A DNA stretch of 64,000 nucleotides from Myxococcus stipitatus (GCF_038561935.1 NZ_CP102770.1:1674001-1738000); one strand, 5' to 3'. Counted from the stretch's first letter, positions 8,678 to 19,739 are shown. Program-made: numbers and translations. Notes: generated from the letters alone by a model not told the origin.

Positions 8678-9333
8678 TTGTGAACTCCGCACTCTCGCAA
8701 GCACTTCGGTCCGTCGTAGTTCTCCGGGGGCGCCATGGCGACGGTGCCCACGGTGTCGAAGCCCATCAGCCTCCAGCCCACCTTGCCCTTGTTGCCGCCG
8801 TAGGACGGGTCCCCGAGGAAGCCCTCCAGCGTGAGCACGGTGAGCAGCTCCACGAAGTGCGCCTCGCCGCTGCCGGGCTTGCTGTCCTTGAAGAGCGTGA
8901 GCAGCTCGTCCTGCTGCGCGGCGGTGATGCTGGAGAAGCCCTTCTGGAACATCCGCTGCGAGCGGTGCTCCAGCGCGGCGAGCCCCTCCAGGAAGTCGTC
9001 GCGGATGGGCTTCATCTCCGGTGTCGTGAGGATGCGGTCGATGTAGACCGGCACGTCGGCGTCGAGCGCGCCCGGGTCCTCGTCCTTCGGGAGGATGCGC
9101 TCGGCGGCGGCGGCGGCCACCGCGAACTCGAAGCGGGAGAAGGTGCGTGGCTCCGGTGCTCCGGGCGCGGTGCCCAGCGGGCCCGGGTCCTGCGTGGGCT
9201 TGGGTGCATCCTCGGAAGAAGAGCGCTTGCAGGCCATGGGCCCGAGCAGCACGACACTTCCACCCAGGAACGACAGCCGTTGGATGAACGAGCGCCGGGA
9301 CAGTCGACGGCGAGGAGAACGCGCACGAGGCAT
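8674..9333 (-). CDS. Gluconate 2-dehydrogenase subunit 3-like protein with Tat signal
   Basis: 219 residues from ATG 9333. The N-terminus carries a twin-arginine signal (SRRSFIQRLSFLGG) followed by a hydrophobic stretch ending PMACK, possibly lipidated. The mature part (FAVAAAAAERILPKDEDPGALDADV and a C-terminal GFLGDPSYGGNKGKVGW) matches the small subunit of membrane-linked GMC dehydrogenases (gluconate 2-dehydrogenase subunit 3 family). This subunit guides export of, and stabilises, the flavoprotein. It is translationally coupled to the GMC gene (4-base overlap), so the pair should make a 1:1 periplasmic complex. Confidence 0.9.
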   Translation of the reverse strand: MPRARSPRRRLSRRSFIQRLSFLGGSVVLLGPMACKRSSSEDAPKPTQDPGPLGTAPGAPEPRTFSRFEFAVAAAAAERILPKDEDPGALDADVPVYIDRILTTPEMKPIRDDFLEGLAALEHRSQRMFQKGFSSITAAQQDELLTLFKDSKPGSGEAHFVELLTVLTLEGFLGDPSYGGNKGKVGWRLMGFDTVGTVAMAPPENYDGPKCLRECGVHK

Positions 9334-9428
9334 AGGTGCGTGAGCGTAACCCAGCGCGCGAGGTTTCGCCGCGTGTGGCGTAGGATGAACGCAACGATGT
9401 GCACGGCCGAGAAAGCAAGGAGACGCAG

Positions 9429-10790
9429 ATGAAACGACACGCCTGGGCACTGGGATTGGTGATGGCTTTGGGGTGCGGCAAGGACAAGCCTGACAACCCT
9501 GACGCGGGGAGTCCGGATGCGGGTCCGAACCCGACCGGCGGCAGCTTCACCAAGCTGGAGGTGGATGCCGACAAGAGCGAGTTCAATCCCATCTCGAACA
9601 TCGCCATGGCCGTGGGGCCCAATGACCGCATCGGCATGGCGTACTTCGTGGACACGGGGACGGCGACGGGCAGCGAGACGAACTACGACTTGCGCTATCG
9701 CGAGTTCAACGGCGGCGTGCTGGGGCCCGCGGAGAAGGTTGTCACGGTGCAGCGCGTGTTCGGCGTGTCCGTGGCCTTCGGTCAGGATGGCCAGCCCGCG
9801 GTGACGTACCTGGGCGGTGGCCGGGACAGCTCCACGTACTGGCTCCAGAGCGATGTGGCCATCTCCTACCGCTCCTCGTCGGGGACGTGGACGCAGCAGA
9901 TTGTCGCCACCCTCTCCAACGCGGCGGCCATCGGCAATCCCCTGGCCGACGCGGGCTTCCTCGTGGGGCTCAACTCCTCGCTCCTGTTCGTGGATGGCAA
10001 GGCGCTCATCGCGTACCGCGACGGCCACAACGCGAACTTCGAGGGCCAGGACTGGGCGGCGGCGGACCTGGAGGTCGCCAGCGGCGGACCCACGAGCTGG
10101 ACGTTCCGGATGGCGGCCTTCTCCGGCGACGGGAAGGATGGCTTTGGCGGCCACCTCTCGATGATCATGGCCGGCGCGCAGCCGGCGCTCGTGCATGACC
10201 GCACGAAGAAGGGCGCCCAGGCGACGGGCGGCGGTGTCCTCTTCCAGCGCCGCAACGCGGATGGCCAGACGTGGTCTCGCCCCGTGGAAGTCGCGACGGA
10301 GTCCAGCATCGCCAACACCCAGCTCGGTCCCTCCATGGCGTACGACCCGCAGGAAGGCTTCGGCATCGCCGTGCAGAACCGCGGCTCCTCGCGAGGCGAC
10401 GTGCTGCTGTACATGGATTGCCCCAGCCCCAACCTCACGAGCTGCACCACGACGGGCGAGTGGTCGACGCCGGACCCGGTCTTCGGCAACGGCACGGGGG
10501 GCTGGTATCCCTCGCTCGCGTTCGACCCCCAGCACCACGAGCCGTCCATCGCGCACTACTTCTGCTCGCGCGAGCCGGGCCGCAACGACACGAGCTGCAA
10601 CCCGAACGAGGACAAGCTCGTCATCAGCACGCGCATCGGCGGCAACTGGCGTGAGACGGTGGTGGATGAGGAGGGCGGCTGGTCGCCCAAGCTGGCGTTC
10701 CTGTCCAACGGCAAGCGCGTCGTCCTCTACCGCACCCCGGTGGCCGCGCTCAGCAAGAAGGGCGTCCTGCACCTGGCGGTGGAGAAATGA
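9429..10790 (+). CDS. Hypothetical beta-propeller-like lipoprotein
   Basis: 453 residues from ATG 9429 (AGGAGA 6-11 bases upstream). Lipobox ALGC, Cys16, followed by an Asn/Asp/Pro/Gly linker. The body has recurring blocks of the form 'SSTYWLQSDVAISYRS', 'GNPLADAGFLVGLNSSLL' and 'MAYDPQEGFGIAVQNRG', suggesting repeated four-stranded blades as in sialidase-like or exo-beta-propeller proteins. The catalytic residues of sialidases were not identified, so enzymatic function is not claimed. Coupled by ATGA overlap to the lipoprotein gene downstream. Confidence 0.82.
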   Translation: MKRHAWALGLVMALGCGKDKPDNPDAGSPDAGPNPTGGSFTKLEVDADKSEFNPISNIAMAVGPNDRIGMAYFVDTGTATGSETNYDLRYREFNGGVLGPAEKVVTVQRVFGVSVAFGQDGQPAVTYLGGGRDSSTYWLQSDVAISYRSSSGTWTQQIVATLSNAAAIGNPLADAGFLVGLNSSLLFVDGKALIAYRDGHNANFEGQDWAAADLEVASGGPTSWTFRMAAFSGDGKDGFGGHLSMIMAGAQPALVHDRTKKGAQATGGGVLFQRRNADGQTWSRPVEVATESSIANTQLGPSMAYDPQEGFGIAVQNRGSSRGDVLLYMDCPSPNLTSCTTTGEWSTPDPVFGNGTGGWYPSLAFDPQHHEPSIAHYFCSREPGRNDTSCNPNEDKLVISTRIGGNWRETVVDEEGGWSPKLAFLSNGKRVVLYRTPVAALSKKGVLHLAVEK

Positions 10791-11341
10791 GGAAGTCGGT
10801 CCGAGCCCTCGCGGCGCTGACGCTGGCGGGCCTGGTCTCGGGCGCCGGCATGATGGCGTGCAGCCGTCCGGACAACTCGCTGTCCGGCAGCGTGTCGGAG
10901 CTGTTCCCGCTGGAGGTGTCGCGCGTGGAGATTCTCCGCAACGCGGAGGCCCTCCAGGTGAGCTACTTCCGCAACAATGACCTGGACGTGGACCTGGTGG
11001 TGCGGCTCACCGTGTCCACGGAAGGGTTGGACCTGCGGCCCGGCGCGAAGGTGAACCTGGGCGGCACCACGCCCTCGGGCCTGGCGCGCGCCACCGTGGT
11101 GCACCTCAACGCCGGAGAGCCCGCGCGGGTGTTCGCGCCCGTGGAGAAGGGGGACCTGCAGCTGGAGTCCGGAGGTCAGCCCGGCCAGCACACGCGCGGC
11201 GACTTCTCCATGTCCTTCAAGAAGGGCGACGGCTACGGCGCGGGGCGCAGCCTGGAAGGGACGTTCTCCGCCGAGGCCCGGGACGCGGGCTTCGGGCCGG
11301 AGGAAGGCGAGCCCCTGGACGGCAGCGTCGTCGTCCCGTGA
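10787..11341 (+). CDS. Hypothetical lipoprotein
   Basis: 184 residues. The ATG overlaps the previous stop (ATGA at 10787). A 24-residue signal ends AGMMAC (Cys25). The mature protein is predicted mainly beta (VEILRNAEALQVSYFRNNDL, TRGDFSMSFKKGDGYG) with a basic-acidic mix and no catalytic motif. The tight coupling implies it is made together with the propeller lipoprotein and may be its partner. No named family recognised. Confidence 0.8.
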   Translation: MRKSVRALAALTLAGLVSGAGMMACSRPDNSLSGSVSELFPLEVSRVEILRNAEALQVSYFRNNDLDVDLVVRLTVSTEGLDLRPGAKVNLGGTTPSGLARATVVHLNAGEPARVFAPVEKGDLQLESGGQPGQHTRGDFSMSFKKGDGYGAGRSLEGTFSAEARDAGFGPEEGEPLDGSVVVP

Positions 11342-11349
11342 CGACCTGA

Positions 11350-11396
11350 CACACGCGGCGGCGCCCGGAGGTGCTCGGACGTCGCCGCGTCGTGTG
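11350..11396. terminator. Probable bidirectional terminator
   Basis: Between two convergent stops (11341 and 11402). CACACGCGGCGGCG on the left arm can pair imperfectly with the right arm ending CGCGTCGTGTG; the outer six pairs (CACACG/CGTGTG) are perfect. No U tract. Confidence 0.4.
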
Positions 11397-11401
11397 GGGC
11401 G

Positions 11402-12046
11402 CTACCGCGCGGCGCAGGTGTTGAGCGCCAGCCCCTGGGACATCGTGGACTGGAGCACCGCGTGGCGCGCGAGCGCGGTGGCGCCGCCTTCCTCGTAGAT
11501 GCGCCGAGCGAGCGCGATGGCCTCTCCGCCGTGCACTGTCTTCGTGAGCCCGGCCGCGTCCGTCACCGCGACGCCGCCGTCCGCCGTGCCCTCGGCGCGG
11601 ACGATGGGAACCCCGGCGTCGTCGCGGACGACCATGCCGTTCTCCAGCGTCTCGACGTGGCGGACGACGGGCTCCTCGCCCTCGCGCTCGAGCACCAGCG
11701 TCATCACGCCCGTCTCCGGGTCTCGCGTCATCTTCAGCTCCTGGTTGGGGCCCAGGCGGACGATGCGCGTGTTGATGTCGGCGCTGCCCGTGCTCGACAC
11801 GGGGTTCTTGCCGCTCCAGAACTCGATGCTGTTGATGACGAGCGCGTCGATGAACGTGCCCAGCTCATACACAGGCACGATGACGAGCACGAGGAACATC
11901 AGCCACTGCACGAACTTCTCGTCCGAGATGTTCTTGTTCCAGCTCCAGATTTTCTGGGTGAGTTTGAAACTGCCGAAGCACCCGGTCGCGTGCATCGAGA
12001 TGAAACCAGCGCACAGCACGGCGAGCCAGGGAGACGGACGCTTCAT
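11402..12046 (-). CDS. DUF3332-like membrane lipoprotein
   Basis: 214 residues from ATG 12046 (ATG 12049 is also possible; GAGGAGG precedes both). The signal ends MHATGC (Cys23). After the lipobox comes SFKLTQKIWSWNKNI, then a transmembrane stretch (LMFLVLVIVPVYELGTFIDAL) and INSIEFWSGKNP, the layout of the DUF3332 family. The C-terminal half is soluble beta-hairpin sequence with repeated 'NGMVVRDDAGVPIV' style turns. Function unknown. Divergent from the M15 peptidase gene. Confidence 0.8.
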   Translation of the reverse strand: MKRPSPWLAVLCAGFISMHATGCFGSFKLTQKIWSWNKNISDEKFVQWLMFLVLVIVPVYELGTFIDALVINSIEFWSGKNPVSSTGSADINTRIVRLGPNQELKMTRDPETGVMTLVLEREGEEPVVRHVETLENGMVVRDDAGVPIVRAEGTADGGVAVTDAAGLTKTVHGGEAIALARRIYEEGGATALARHAVLQSTMSQGLALNTCAAR

Positions 12047-12184
12047 CATGAACCCTCCTCGGGGGGATGGAAGGACTGCGAAGGCGGCCCCACCATGCCA
12101 CGGAGGATTTCCCACGCACACCGTGTTTGTGTGCCTTTGTTGGTCCCCGTCACGCCCACGTCCCCGAGGTGCGAGGATGCACGC

Positions 12185-13015
12185 GTGACTTCTCTTCGCT
12201 TCCTCGTGCGGGCCAGTGCCCTGTGTCTCGTCTCCCTCGGCGCGGGGGGGCTCGCGGCGGAGCCTGGTGCCGCGGATGCGTCCGCGCCGAGTGCACGCCA
12301 GCGGACACCCGAGCCCCCGTCCGCGCTGGCCTGCCTGGCGAAGTGGTATCCGGTGCTGACACCCGTGAGCCTCGAGTCAGGCTGGGGCTTCGCCCTGCCC
12401 GGTGGGCGTGTCTTTCCTTTCGACGATGGAGAGGACAAGACCTTCGCGCGGAAGCTGGAGGCGCCGGACCTGGAGGACACGCTCTCCATTCCCTATCGCA
12501 CCGGCCCCATCACACCCGTCACCCGCGAGGACGACGACCCGGGGCGCATCCGCTTCGAGCCGTTGTTCGAGGCCCTGTACGGCGCCTCGCGCGAGAAGGT
12601 GGACGTGGTGCCCTGGGTCTTCTTCGGGCAGACGCTGAAGGTGCACCGCAAGGTGCTGCCGGCCTTCCAGCGCGTCACGGCGCGGCTGGAGCCGTTGGTG
12701 GCGAAGGACGCCTCGCTGGGGGCCTTCCTTCGCGGCGCGGGCGGGACGTTCGCCTGGCGCACCATCGCGAACACGCAGCGCCGCAGCGCGCACTCCTACG
12801 GCGTCTCGCTGGACCTGAACACCGCGCGCTCTCACTACTGGGAATGGCAGCGGCCCAAGTCACCGGTGCGCTGGCGCAACGCCGTGCCCCAGGTGCTGGT
12901 GGACGCCTTCGAGGCGGAGGGCTTCATCTGGGGCGGGCGCTGGTACCACTACGACACGATGCACTTCGAGTACCGGCCGGAGCTGCTGGACCCGGCGTGT
13001 GCTCCGGCGCGGTGA
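12185..13015 (+). CDS. M15-family D,D-carboxypeptidase-like peptidase (exported)
   Basis: 276 residues from GTG 12185, which gives a cleavable signal peptide (RFLVRASALCLVSLGAGGLAAEP). The catalytic region has the zinc motif H-S-Y-G-V-S-L-D (His203, Asp210) and, near the C-terminus, D-T-M-H-F-E-Y (Asp257, His260), as in M15 peptidases that cut peptidoglycan stem peptides (VanY/CwlK group). An N-terminal about 170-residue region before the motif is longer than in minimal M15 enzymes. Probably periplasmic and acting on the cell wall. Convergent with the FHA regulator; only six bases separate the stops. Confidence 0.85.
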   Translation: MTSLRFLVRASALCLVSLGAGGLAAEPGAADASAPSARQRTPEPPSALACLAKWYPVLTPVSLESGWGFALPGGRVFPFDDGEDKTFARKLEAPDLEDTLSIPYRTGPITPVTREDDDPGRIRFEPLFEALYGASREKVDVVPWVFFGQTLKVHRKVLPAFQRVTARLEPLVAKDASLGAFLRGAGGTFAWRTIANTQRRSAHSYGVSLDLNTARSHYWEWQRPKSPVRWRNAVPQVLVDAFEAEGFIWGGRWYHYDTMHFEYRPELLDPACAPAR

Positions 13016-13021
13016 GAGGGC

Positions 13022-14386
<1,365 letters not shown>

Positions 14387-14418
14387 GACCGGGTGGGGAT
14401 TCTAGACGGCTTCTTGTC

Positions 14419-14436
14419 GACAGGTGATTTCCTGTC
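14419..14436. promoter_or_regulatory. Inverted repeat between divergent regulator and amidohydrolase
   Basis: GACAGG (14419-14424) and CCTGTC (14431-14436) form a perfect 6-bp dyad with a 6-base centre, 33 bases upstream of the FHA activator start. A second tight hairpin, CCGCCC/GGGCGG, lies at 14451-14465. Either could be an operator, but no binding data exist and short dyads are common at this GC content. Confidence 0.3.
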
Positions 14437-14516
14437 CGCCGGGAGCGCGCCCGCCCTCTGGGCGGCCGGGCATGTGGTTGGAGCCCCAGGGGAGCGTGAT
14501 ACGACGGACGCCACCT

Positions 14517-17204
14517 ATGCGGACCCCTTCCTTGCTTCTGTTGCTGGCCTCTGCTTGCGCCACGGTTCCCAGGACTCCGGCTCCCGCGACCCCGTCGGCG
14601 GCGACCCCGCCGGCCCCCACGCGTGTCTGGAAGCAGCCTCGCGCGGTGGTGGTGCGCCACGCCACGGTGATGCCGGCCACGGGCCCCGCCATCGAGGACG
14701 GCGCGGTGGCCTGGGTGGACGGCAAGCTGACGGCGGTGGGGCGCAACGCGGACGTGGCGACCCCCCCGGGGGCGGAGGAGGTGGACGGTACCGGGCTGTA
14801 CGTCACCCCGGGCATCATCGACGCGCACAGTCATCTGGGCGTGTACGCCAGCCCCGCCTCGTTCTCGAATGACGACGGCAACGAGGCCACCGCGCCGGTG
14901 ACGGCCGAGGTCTCCGCGGAGCACTCCTTCTGGCCCCAGGACCCGGGGCTCCAGCGCGCCGCGGCGGGGGGCATCACCTCCCTGTTGGTGCTGCCCGGCA
15001 GTGCCAACCTGGTGGGTGGCCGGGGCTTTCCGGTGAAGTTGCACTTCGGCCGCTCGGCGGCGGAGATGCGGTTCCCGGGGGCCAAGGACTCCTTGAAGAT
15101 GGCATGTGGTGAGAACCCGCGCCGCGTCTACGGGGTGGACCGCAAGACGGCGCCCTCCACCCGCATGGCCAACGTGGCCGGCTACCGGCAGGCCTTCGCC
15201 CAGGCCCGCGAGTACATGGCCAGGCAGGAGGAGTGGGCGAAGAAGCAGGAGAAGAGCCCGGACGAGGCGGGGCCCGCGCCGCTGCGCGACCTGAAGCTGG
15301 AGACGCTGGCGGAGGTGCTGCGCGGCAACATCCTGGTGCAGAACCACTGCTACCGCGCGGATGAGATGGAGGTGATGCTCCAGGTGGCGGCGGAGGCGGG
15401 CTACTCCATCCGCGCCTTCCACCACGCGCTGGAGGCGTACAAGGTCCGCGACAGCCTGGCCGCGAAGAACGTGGCCGTGGCGACGTGGGCGGACTGGTGG
15501 GGCTTCAAGCTGGAGGCGTGGGACGGCATCCCGGAGACCGCGGGGCTCGTCTCGCAGGCGGGCGGAAAGACGGTCATCCACTCCGACTCCGCGCTGAGCA
15601 TCCAGCGGCTGAACCAGGAGGCCGGCAAGGCGATGTGGCGGGCGCGCGAGTCGGGCATCCCCATCCCCGAGGAGGAGGCGCTGCGCTGGGTCACGCTGAA
15701 CGCCGCCTGGGTGATGGGCGTGGAGAGCGCCACGGGCTCGCTGGAGCCGGGGAAGATGGCGGACGTGGTGCTGTGGAAGAACCACCCCTTGAGCGTCTAC
15801 GCGCGGGCGCAGCGCGTGTGGGCGGACGGCGTGGTGACGTTCGACGCGAGCCAGGGGGCCGCGCAGGTCAGCGACTTCGAGGTGGGCGATGTGGCGGCGA
15901 ACGCGGCGAAGCTGGTGGCCGCGCCCGCGGCGGCGCCGTCGCTCGCGGACCTGGGCCTGGGCGAGCGCTGTGACGTGACGAAGGACCGCGCGTGCGCGGA
16001 GCGCCTTGCTCCGACGGCCGAGGCGTGCACGGTGTTCCACGGCGTGACGGCCTTCACGGGCTCGGCGTGGCTCAAGGGCGCCACGGTGGTGCTGGAGAAC
16101 GGCAAGGTCGCGAGCATCCAGGCGGACGGCGGTGACTCGCTGCCTCCCGCGTGCCGCGTGGTGGACGGGAAGGGCCGGCTGCTCACGCCGGGCTTCGTGG
16201 ACTCGCTCACCGTGCTGGGGTTGGTGGAGGTGAGCGCGGAGGAGTCGACGCAGGACGACGGGCTGCGCGGGGACGCGGCGAAGCGGGACGTGCGCGCGGC
16301 GCTCCTGGCCTCGGACGGCATCAACCCCGCGTCGGTGGTGCTCCCGGTGGCGCGGCTGGGAGGTGTCACCAGTGTCCTGACGCATCCGCGTGGCGGGTTG
16401 GTGTCCGGGCAGAGCGCGCTGCTGGCGATGGATGGCTCGATCCGGCGCGCGCCGCTGGCCATGCACATCCAGCTGGGCATCTCCGGACGCGACGCGGTGT
16501 CGGGCTCGCGGGCGCTGGTGCTGGAGCGGCTGCGGGAGATTCTCGCCGACGCGCGCGACTACAACCGCCGCAAGGGCGACTTCGAGCAGGGGCGCATGCG
16601 GGACCTGTCGGTGAGCCGCCTGGATTTGGAGGCGCTCCAGCCGGTGCTCGCGGGCACGCTGCCGGTGGTGGTGCACGCGGACCGGGCCTCGGACCTGCGT
16701 GTCGCGCTGGGCCTGGCGCGTGAGTACAACCTCAAGCTCATCATCGCCGGGGGCGGTGAGGCGTGGATGGTGGCGCAGGAGCTGGCGGCGGCGAAGGTGC
16801 CCGTGATTGTGCAGCCCACGCAGAACCTGCCCGCGGACTTCGACCGGCTCAACAGCCGCCTGGACTCCGCGGCGCTCTTGAGCAAGGCGGGCGTGAAGGT
16901 CCTCTTCTCCATCATGGGAGACCATGGCCTGGTGCGCACGCTGGCGCAGGAGGCGGGCAACGCGGTGGCCTGGGGCATGCCGCACACGGACGCGCTGCGC
17001 GCGATGACGTCCAACGTCGGGGAGGCGTTCGGCCTGCCGGTGGGCAAGCTCGCGCCGGGCGCGGTGGCGGACGTGGTGCTGTGGAATGGCGACCCGCTGG
17101 AGTCCTCCACGCGCCCGTTGGGCATGTGGCTGGCCGGACGTCAGGTGCCGCTCGTCACGCGGCAGCAGGCCCTGTTCGAGAAGTACCGCGAGCTGCCGAA
17201 GTAG
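14517..17204 (+). CDS. Tandem amidohydrolase-family lipoprotein
   Basis: 895 residues from ATG 14517. Signal [14 protein letters not shown] with Cys14 as the probable lipidation site. Two amidohydrolase-like modules follow. The first (about 45-480) has the metal motif IDAHSHLG (His104, His106), a later FHHALEAYK histidine and HSDSA aspartate. The second (about 515-890) repeats the fold and the closing [18 protein letters not shown] signature, but its HxH is replaced (FVDSLTV at about 561-566). The enzyme probably hydrolyses C-N bonds of cyclic or peptide-like substrates in the envelope; the substrate is unknown. The second half is likely a structural pseudo-domain. Confidence 0.9.
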   Translation: MRTPSLLLLLASACATVPRTPAPATPSAATPPAPTRVWKQPRAVVVRHATVMPATGPAIEDGAVAWVDGKLTAVGRNADVATPPGAEEVDGTGLYVTPGIIDAHSHLGVYASPASFSNDDGNEATAPVTAEVSAEHSFWPQDPGLQRAAAGGITSLLVLPGSANLVGGRGFPVKLHFGRSAAEMRFPGAKDSLKMACGENPRRVYGVDRKTAPSTRMANVAGYRQAFAQAREYMARQEEWAKKQEKSPDEAGPAPLRDLKLETLAEVLRGNILVQNHCYRADEMEVMLQVAAEAGYSIRAFHHALEAYKVRDSLAAKNVAVATWADWWGFKLEAWDGIPETAGLVSQAGGKTVIHSDSALSIQRLNQEAGKAMWRARESGIPIPEEEALRWVTLNAAWVMGVESATGSLEPGKMADVVLWKNHPLSVYARAQRVWADGVVTFDASQGAAQVSDFEVGDVAANAAKLVAAPAAAPSLADLGLGERCDVTKDRACAERLAPTAEACTVFHGVTAFTGSAWLKGATVVLENGKVASIQADGGDSLPPACRVVDGKGRLLTPGFVDSLTVLGLVEVSAEESTQDDGLRGDAAKRDVRAALLASDGINPASVVLPVARLGGVTSVLTHPRGGLVSGQSALLAMDGSIRRAPLAMHIQLGISGRDAVSGSRALVLERLREILADARDYNRRKGDFEQGRMRDLSVSRLDLEALQPVLAGTLPVVVHADRASDLRVALGLAREYNLKLIIAGGGEAWMVAQELAAAKVPVIVQPTQNLPADFDRLNSRLDSAALLSKAGVKVLFSIMGDHGLVRTLAQEAGNAVAWGMPHTDALRAMTSNVGEAFGLPVGKLAPGAVADVVLWNGDPLESSTRPLGMWLAGRQVPLVTRQQALFEKYRELPK

Positions 17205-17237
17205 GCGGCCGTCCCCTCCCGGGCGAGGACGGCCGCC
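17204..17237. terminator. Strong hairpin between convergent genes
   Basis: Perfect 11-bp stem GGCGGCCGTCC (17204-17214) with GGACGGCCGCC (17227-17237) and a 12-base loop. The first stem base is the last base of the amidohydrolase stop codon. No U tract on either side. Its position between two convergent stops supports bidirectional termination or 3'-end protection. Confidence 0.6.
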
Positions 17238-17250
17238 AGCGTCGTGCGTG

Positions 17251-18822
17251 CTACTCGCCTTCGTAGATGCCGATGGCGCCCGCCACCCACTTCTGGGTGG
17301 TGGTGTCGCGGTAGCCCATGAAGGACACCAGCATCCGCCGGCTGCTTCCGTGGCCGTCCGCCTGGATGTCGCTGATGCGCGACATGCCGTACTTGCGGCC
17401 GAACTCCGGCAGGCCGTAGGTGGTGAAGTCACCGCCCTTCAGTCGGGAGATGCCGCCGCCCCACGACGCGCCGGCCCAGAGGCTTCCGTCCCTGGGGTCC
17501 AGGCCCAGGGCGGACAGGTGCCTGTCCACCAGCCCGGAGCCGGAGCCCACCCGGCGCAGCACCTGACCGCTCGAGTCCAGGTGCACCAGCCCGTTGCTGA
17601 ACGAGCTCAGCCACACGCTGCCATCGCCCATCACCACCGCGCCGGAGATGTTGTCCGGCACGCGCTCGCCAGGCTTCGCGTACTCCGGCTTGGCGTCCGG
17701 CCACAGGTCGAGCTTGTTGTCGGCGTCCGCCTCCGAGCCCGTCTGCGCGTGCCAGAAGTTGCCGCCCGTGGAGCCGTAGCGGAAGCGCGTGGTGCGGTCC
17801 GCGCCGCCGAACCAGACATCACCGCTGGGGTCCACCGCGACGCCGTAGTACGCGTCCGTCAGCAGAATCACGTTGCCGCGCGCGTCCAGCGCGTTGACGG
17901 ACGGGTGCACGTGCTCGAGGACGCCGGAGCAGTTGAGCTGGCCGTTGCACATGGGCGCGCCGGAGAACGTCGCATCCCCGCGCGCGAAGCCGTGGTTGCC
18001 GCCGAACCACACGCTGGGCTTGTTCCGGCCGATGGCCTGCTTGTCGTAGCGGATGCGCAGGATGTTGCAGATCTTCTCGCGCCCGCGCTTCTCGGCGGCC
18101 ACCACGTCGGGGCCGGAGAAGATGTCGTAGTGCACCACGTTGAGGGTGCCGTCCTGGCGCAGCGTCACCCGGTCCGCGTCGCCGCTCTTGTAGCGAGCGG
18201 GGTCCGGGCTGGGCCCGTCCCAGTTGTTCTCGCAGTGCTCGGAGCCCGTGCCGGGCACACCCTCGTAGCCCACGAAGACGGTGCCCGCCTTGGCACCCGC
18301 CACGGAGATGACCTTCAGGTACTTGATGCCGGGAGGCGTGCTGCCGTCCGGCATGTAGCCGTAGGGACGCAGGCCGTGCTCCATGCCGAAGCGCTCGAAG
18401 CGCTCCGCGCCGGGCTTCAGGAGGAACAGGCCCTCTTCACCTCCGGCCACCCAGATGTTGCCGCCCTCGTCGGCCGTCACGCCGTACACGGTGAGGGGGC
18501 CGCCCTGGTCCGCGCCCACGAAGCGCCAGCCCGGCACGGAGGGCAGCGGGGGAATCTCCGCGTCCTGCCGAGGGTCGGGGCCCGCGTCCGGTGGCGGGCC
18601 CGCGTCGGGAGGCTCCGTCGGCGGGCCGCTGTCGGGTGGCTCCGTCGGTGGGCCGCCGTCGGGAGTCGGGCCCGCGTCGGCGCCGTCGGGCGGAGGGCCC
18701 GGGTCGTCCATGTCCGGGTTGTCCTGCTGGGACTCGTCGCTGGACTTGGAGTGACAGCCCCCCAGGGTCCACATCACACACGCCAAGAAGAGCGCGCCTG
18801 GCCAGCGCAATCCCCGTGTCAT
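17251..18822 (-). CDS. Beta-propeller lipoprotein with Pro/Asp-rich linker
   Basis: 523 residues from ATG 18822. Lipobox TLGGC (Cys23), then a low-complexity linker to about residue 75 built from repeats such as GPPTEPPDSG and DAGPPPDAG. The rest has propeller-type repeats of the form 'VTADEGGNIWVAGGEEGLFLL', 'VAVDPSGDVWFGGADRTTRF', 'AVVMGDGSVWLSSFSNGLVHL', 'LGLDPRDGSLWAGASWGGGI', like two-component-regulator (Reg_prop) propellers. No enzymatic motif. A surface-displayed binding protein is the best guess. Convergent with the amidohydrolase gene. Confidence 0.85.
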   Translation of the reverse strand: MTRGLRWPGALFLACVMWTLGGCHSKSSDESQQDNPDMDDPGPPPDGADAGPTPDGGPPTEPPDSGPPTEPPDAGPPPDAGPDPRQDAEIPPLPSVPGWRFVGADQGGPLTVYGVTADEGGNIWVAGGEEGLFLLKPGAERFERFGMEHGLRPYGYMPDGSTPPGIKYLKVISVAGAKAGTVFVGYEGVPGTGSEHCENNWDGPSPDPARYKSGDADRVTLRQDGTLNVVHYDIFSGPDVVAAEKRGREKICNILRIRYDKQAIGRNKPSVWFGGNHGFARGDATFSGAPMCNGQLNCSGVLEHVHPSVNALDARGNVILLTDAYYGVAVDPSGDVWFGGADRTTRFRYGSTGGNFWHAQTGSEADADNKLDLWPDAKPEYAKPGERVPDNISGAVVMGDGSVWLSSFSNGLVHLDSSGQVLRRVGSGSGLVDRHLSALGLDPRDGSLWAGASWGGGISRLKGGDFTTYGLPEFGRKYGMSRISDIQADGHGSSRRMLVSFMGYRDTTTQKWVAGAIGIYEGE

Positions 18823-19021
18823 TCCGCTCACCCCACGAATGCCTGGCCGCCCTGGATGGGCAACCGTCCAAGCCCCCTCAGTCGCAAGGCCGATGCCAGG
18901 ATTCGTTGGCGCTCCATGGGCGACTCCGTCCGCTCCTCGACAGGTGGTGGGAAGCGCGATGCCCTGTCTGGGCAAGTCGCTGTCCCGAAGGACCCCCTAT
19001 TCGTGCTAGTGGCTTCCGGAA

Positions 19022-19720
19022 ATGGGTGGGAACGACGCACGCGGTCGCACACCGCTGTCATTGGTGGGCCAGGAGCCGGACCTTCTTTTCTACACACGCC
19101 AGGCGGCCGAGCACGGCGCGCCCGTGTTGGTCCTGGGCGCCGCCAACGGCCGGGTGGTCTGGGCGCTGGCCGAGCACGGCTACACCGCCGTGGGCGTGGA
19201 CCCGTCGGAGGTGATGATTCGCTCCGCCGAGGAGCGCCGCGCCTCGGAGTCCCTGGAGGTCTCCAACCGCGCCCGCTTCCTCGTCGCGGACCTGCGCTCG
19301 CTGCGGCTTCCGGACCGCTTCCCGCTGGTGCTGGCCCCGCAGCACGCGCTGGGGTTGATGCCGGGCAATGATGATTTGGAGGCGCTCCTGGCCACGGTGC
19401 GCCACCACCTCACGCCGGAGGGCACCTTCGTCTACGACGTGCTCAACACGCCGCGCGAGCCCGTGCTGCCGCGCGATGACGAGGAGCCCAACGCGGGGCT
19501 GGAGCCGCGCCGCCCGCTGTTCGCCCTCCACCTGCGCGAGCGCAAGCAGCCCGGAGTGCCCAGCCCCATCCGCCGCCTCAAGCTGCGGCACTTCTCGCCG
19601 GAGGAGCTGGACGCGGCCCTCACCGCCGCGGGCTTCACCCCGCGCGAGCGCTACGGCCGCTTCGACGGCAAGCCCTTTGATTTGGAGGACTCACGGCACA
19701 TCGGCGTCGCCGGGCCGTGA
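19022..19720 (+). CDS. Class I SAM-dependent methyltransferase
   Basis: 232 residues. Motif I VLVLGAANGRVVWALAEHG and the following acidic GVDPSEVMI bind S-adenosylmethionine; motif II-like ARFLVADLRSLRLPDRFPLVLAPQHAL and a late HHLTPEGTFVYDVLNTP fit the Methyltransf_25/11 group. The substrate is unknown. It starts in a 199-base gap with no obvious operon partner upstream and ends 19 bases before the convergent response regulator. A strong Shine-Dalgarno is not visible. Confidence 0.85.
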   Translation: MGGNDARGRTPLSLVGQEPDLLFYTRQAAEHGAPVLVLGAANGRVVWALAEHGYTAVGVDPSEVMIRSAEERRASESLEVSNRARFLVADLRSLRLPDRFPLVLAPQHALGLMPGNDDLEALLATVRHHLTPEGTFVYDVLNTPREPVLPRDDEEPNAGLEPRRPLFALHLRERKQPGVPSPIRRLKLRHFSPEELDAALTAAGFTPRERYGRFDGKPFDLEDSRHIGVAGP

Positions 19721-19739
19721 GCACCGCGCGCGAGGGCGC

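Noticed and set aside
14755..14775. C-run/G-run palindrome near 14761-14771
   Set aside because: It lies inside the first amidohydrolase module and is explained by Pro-Gly codons.
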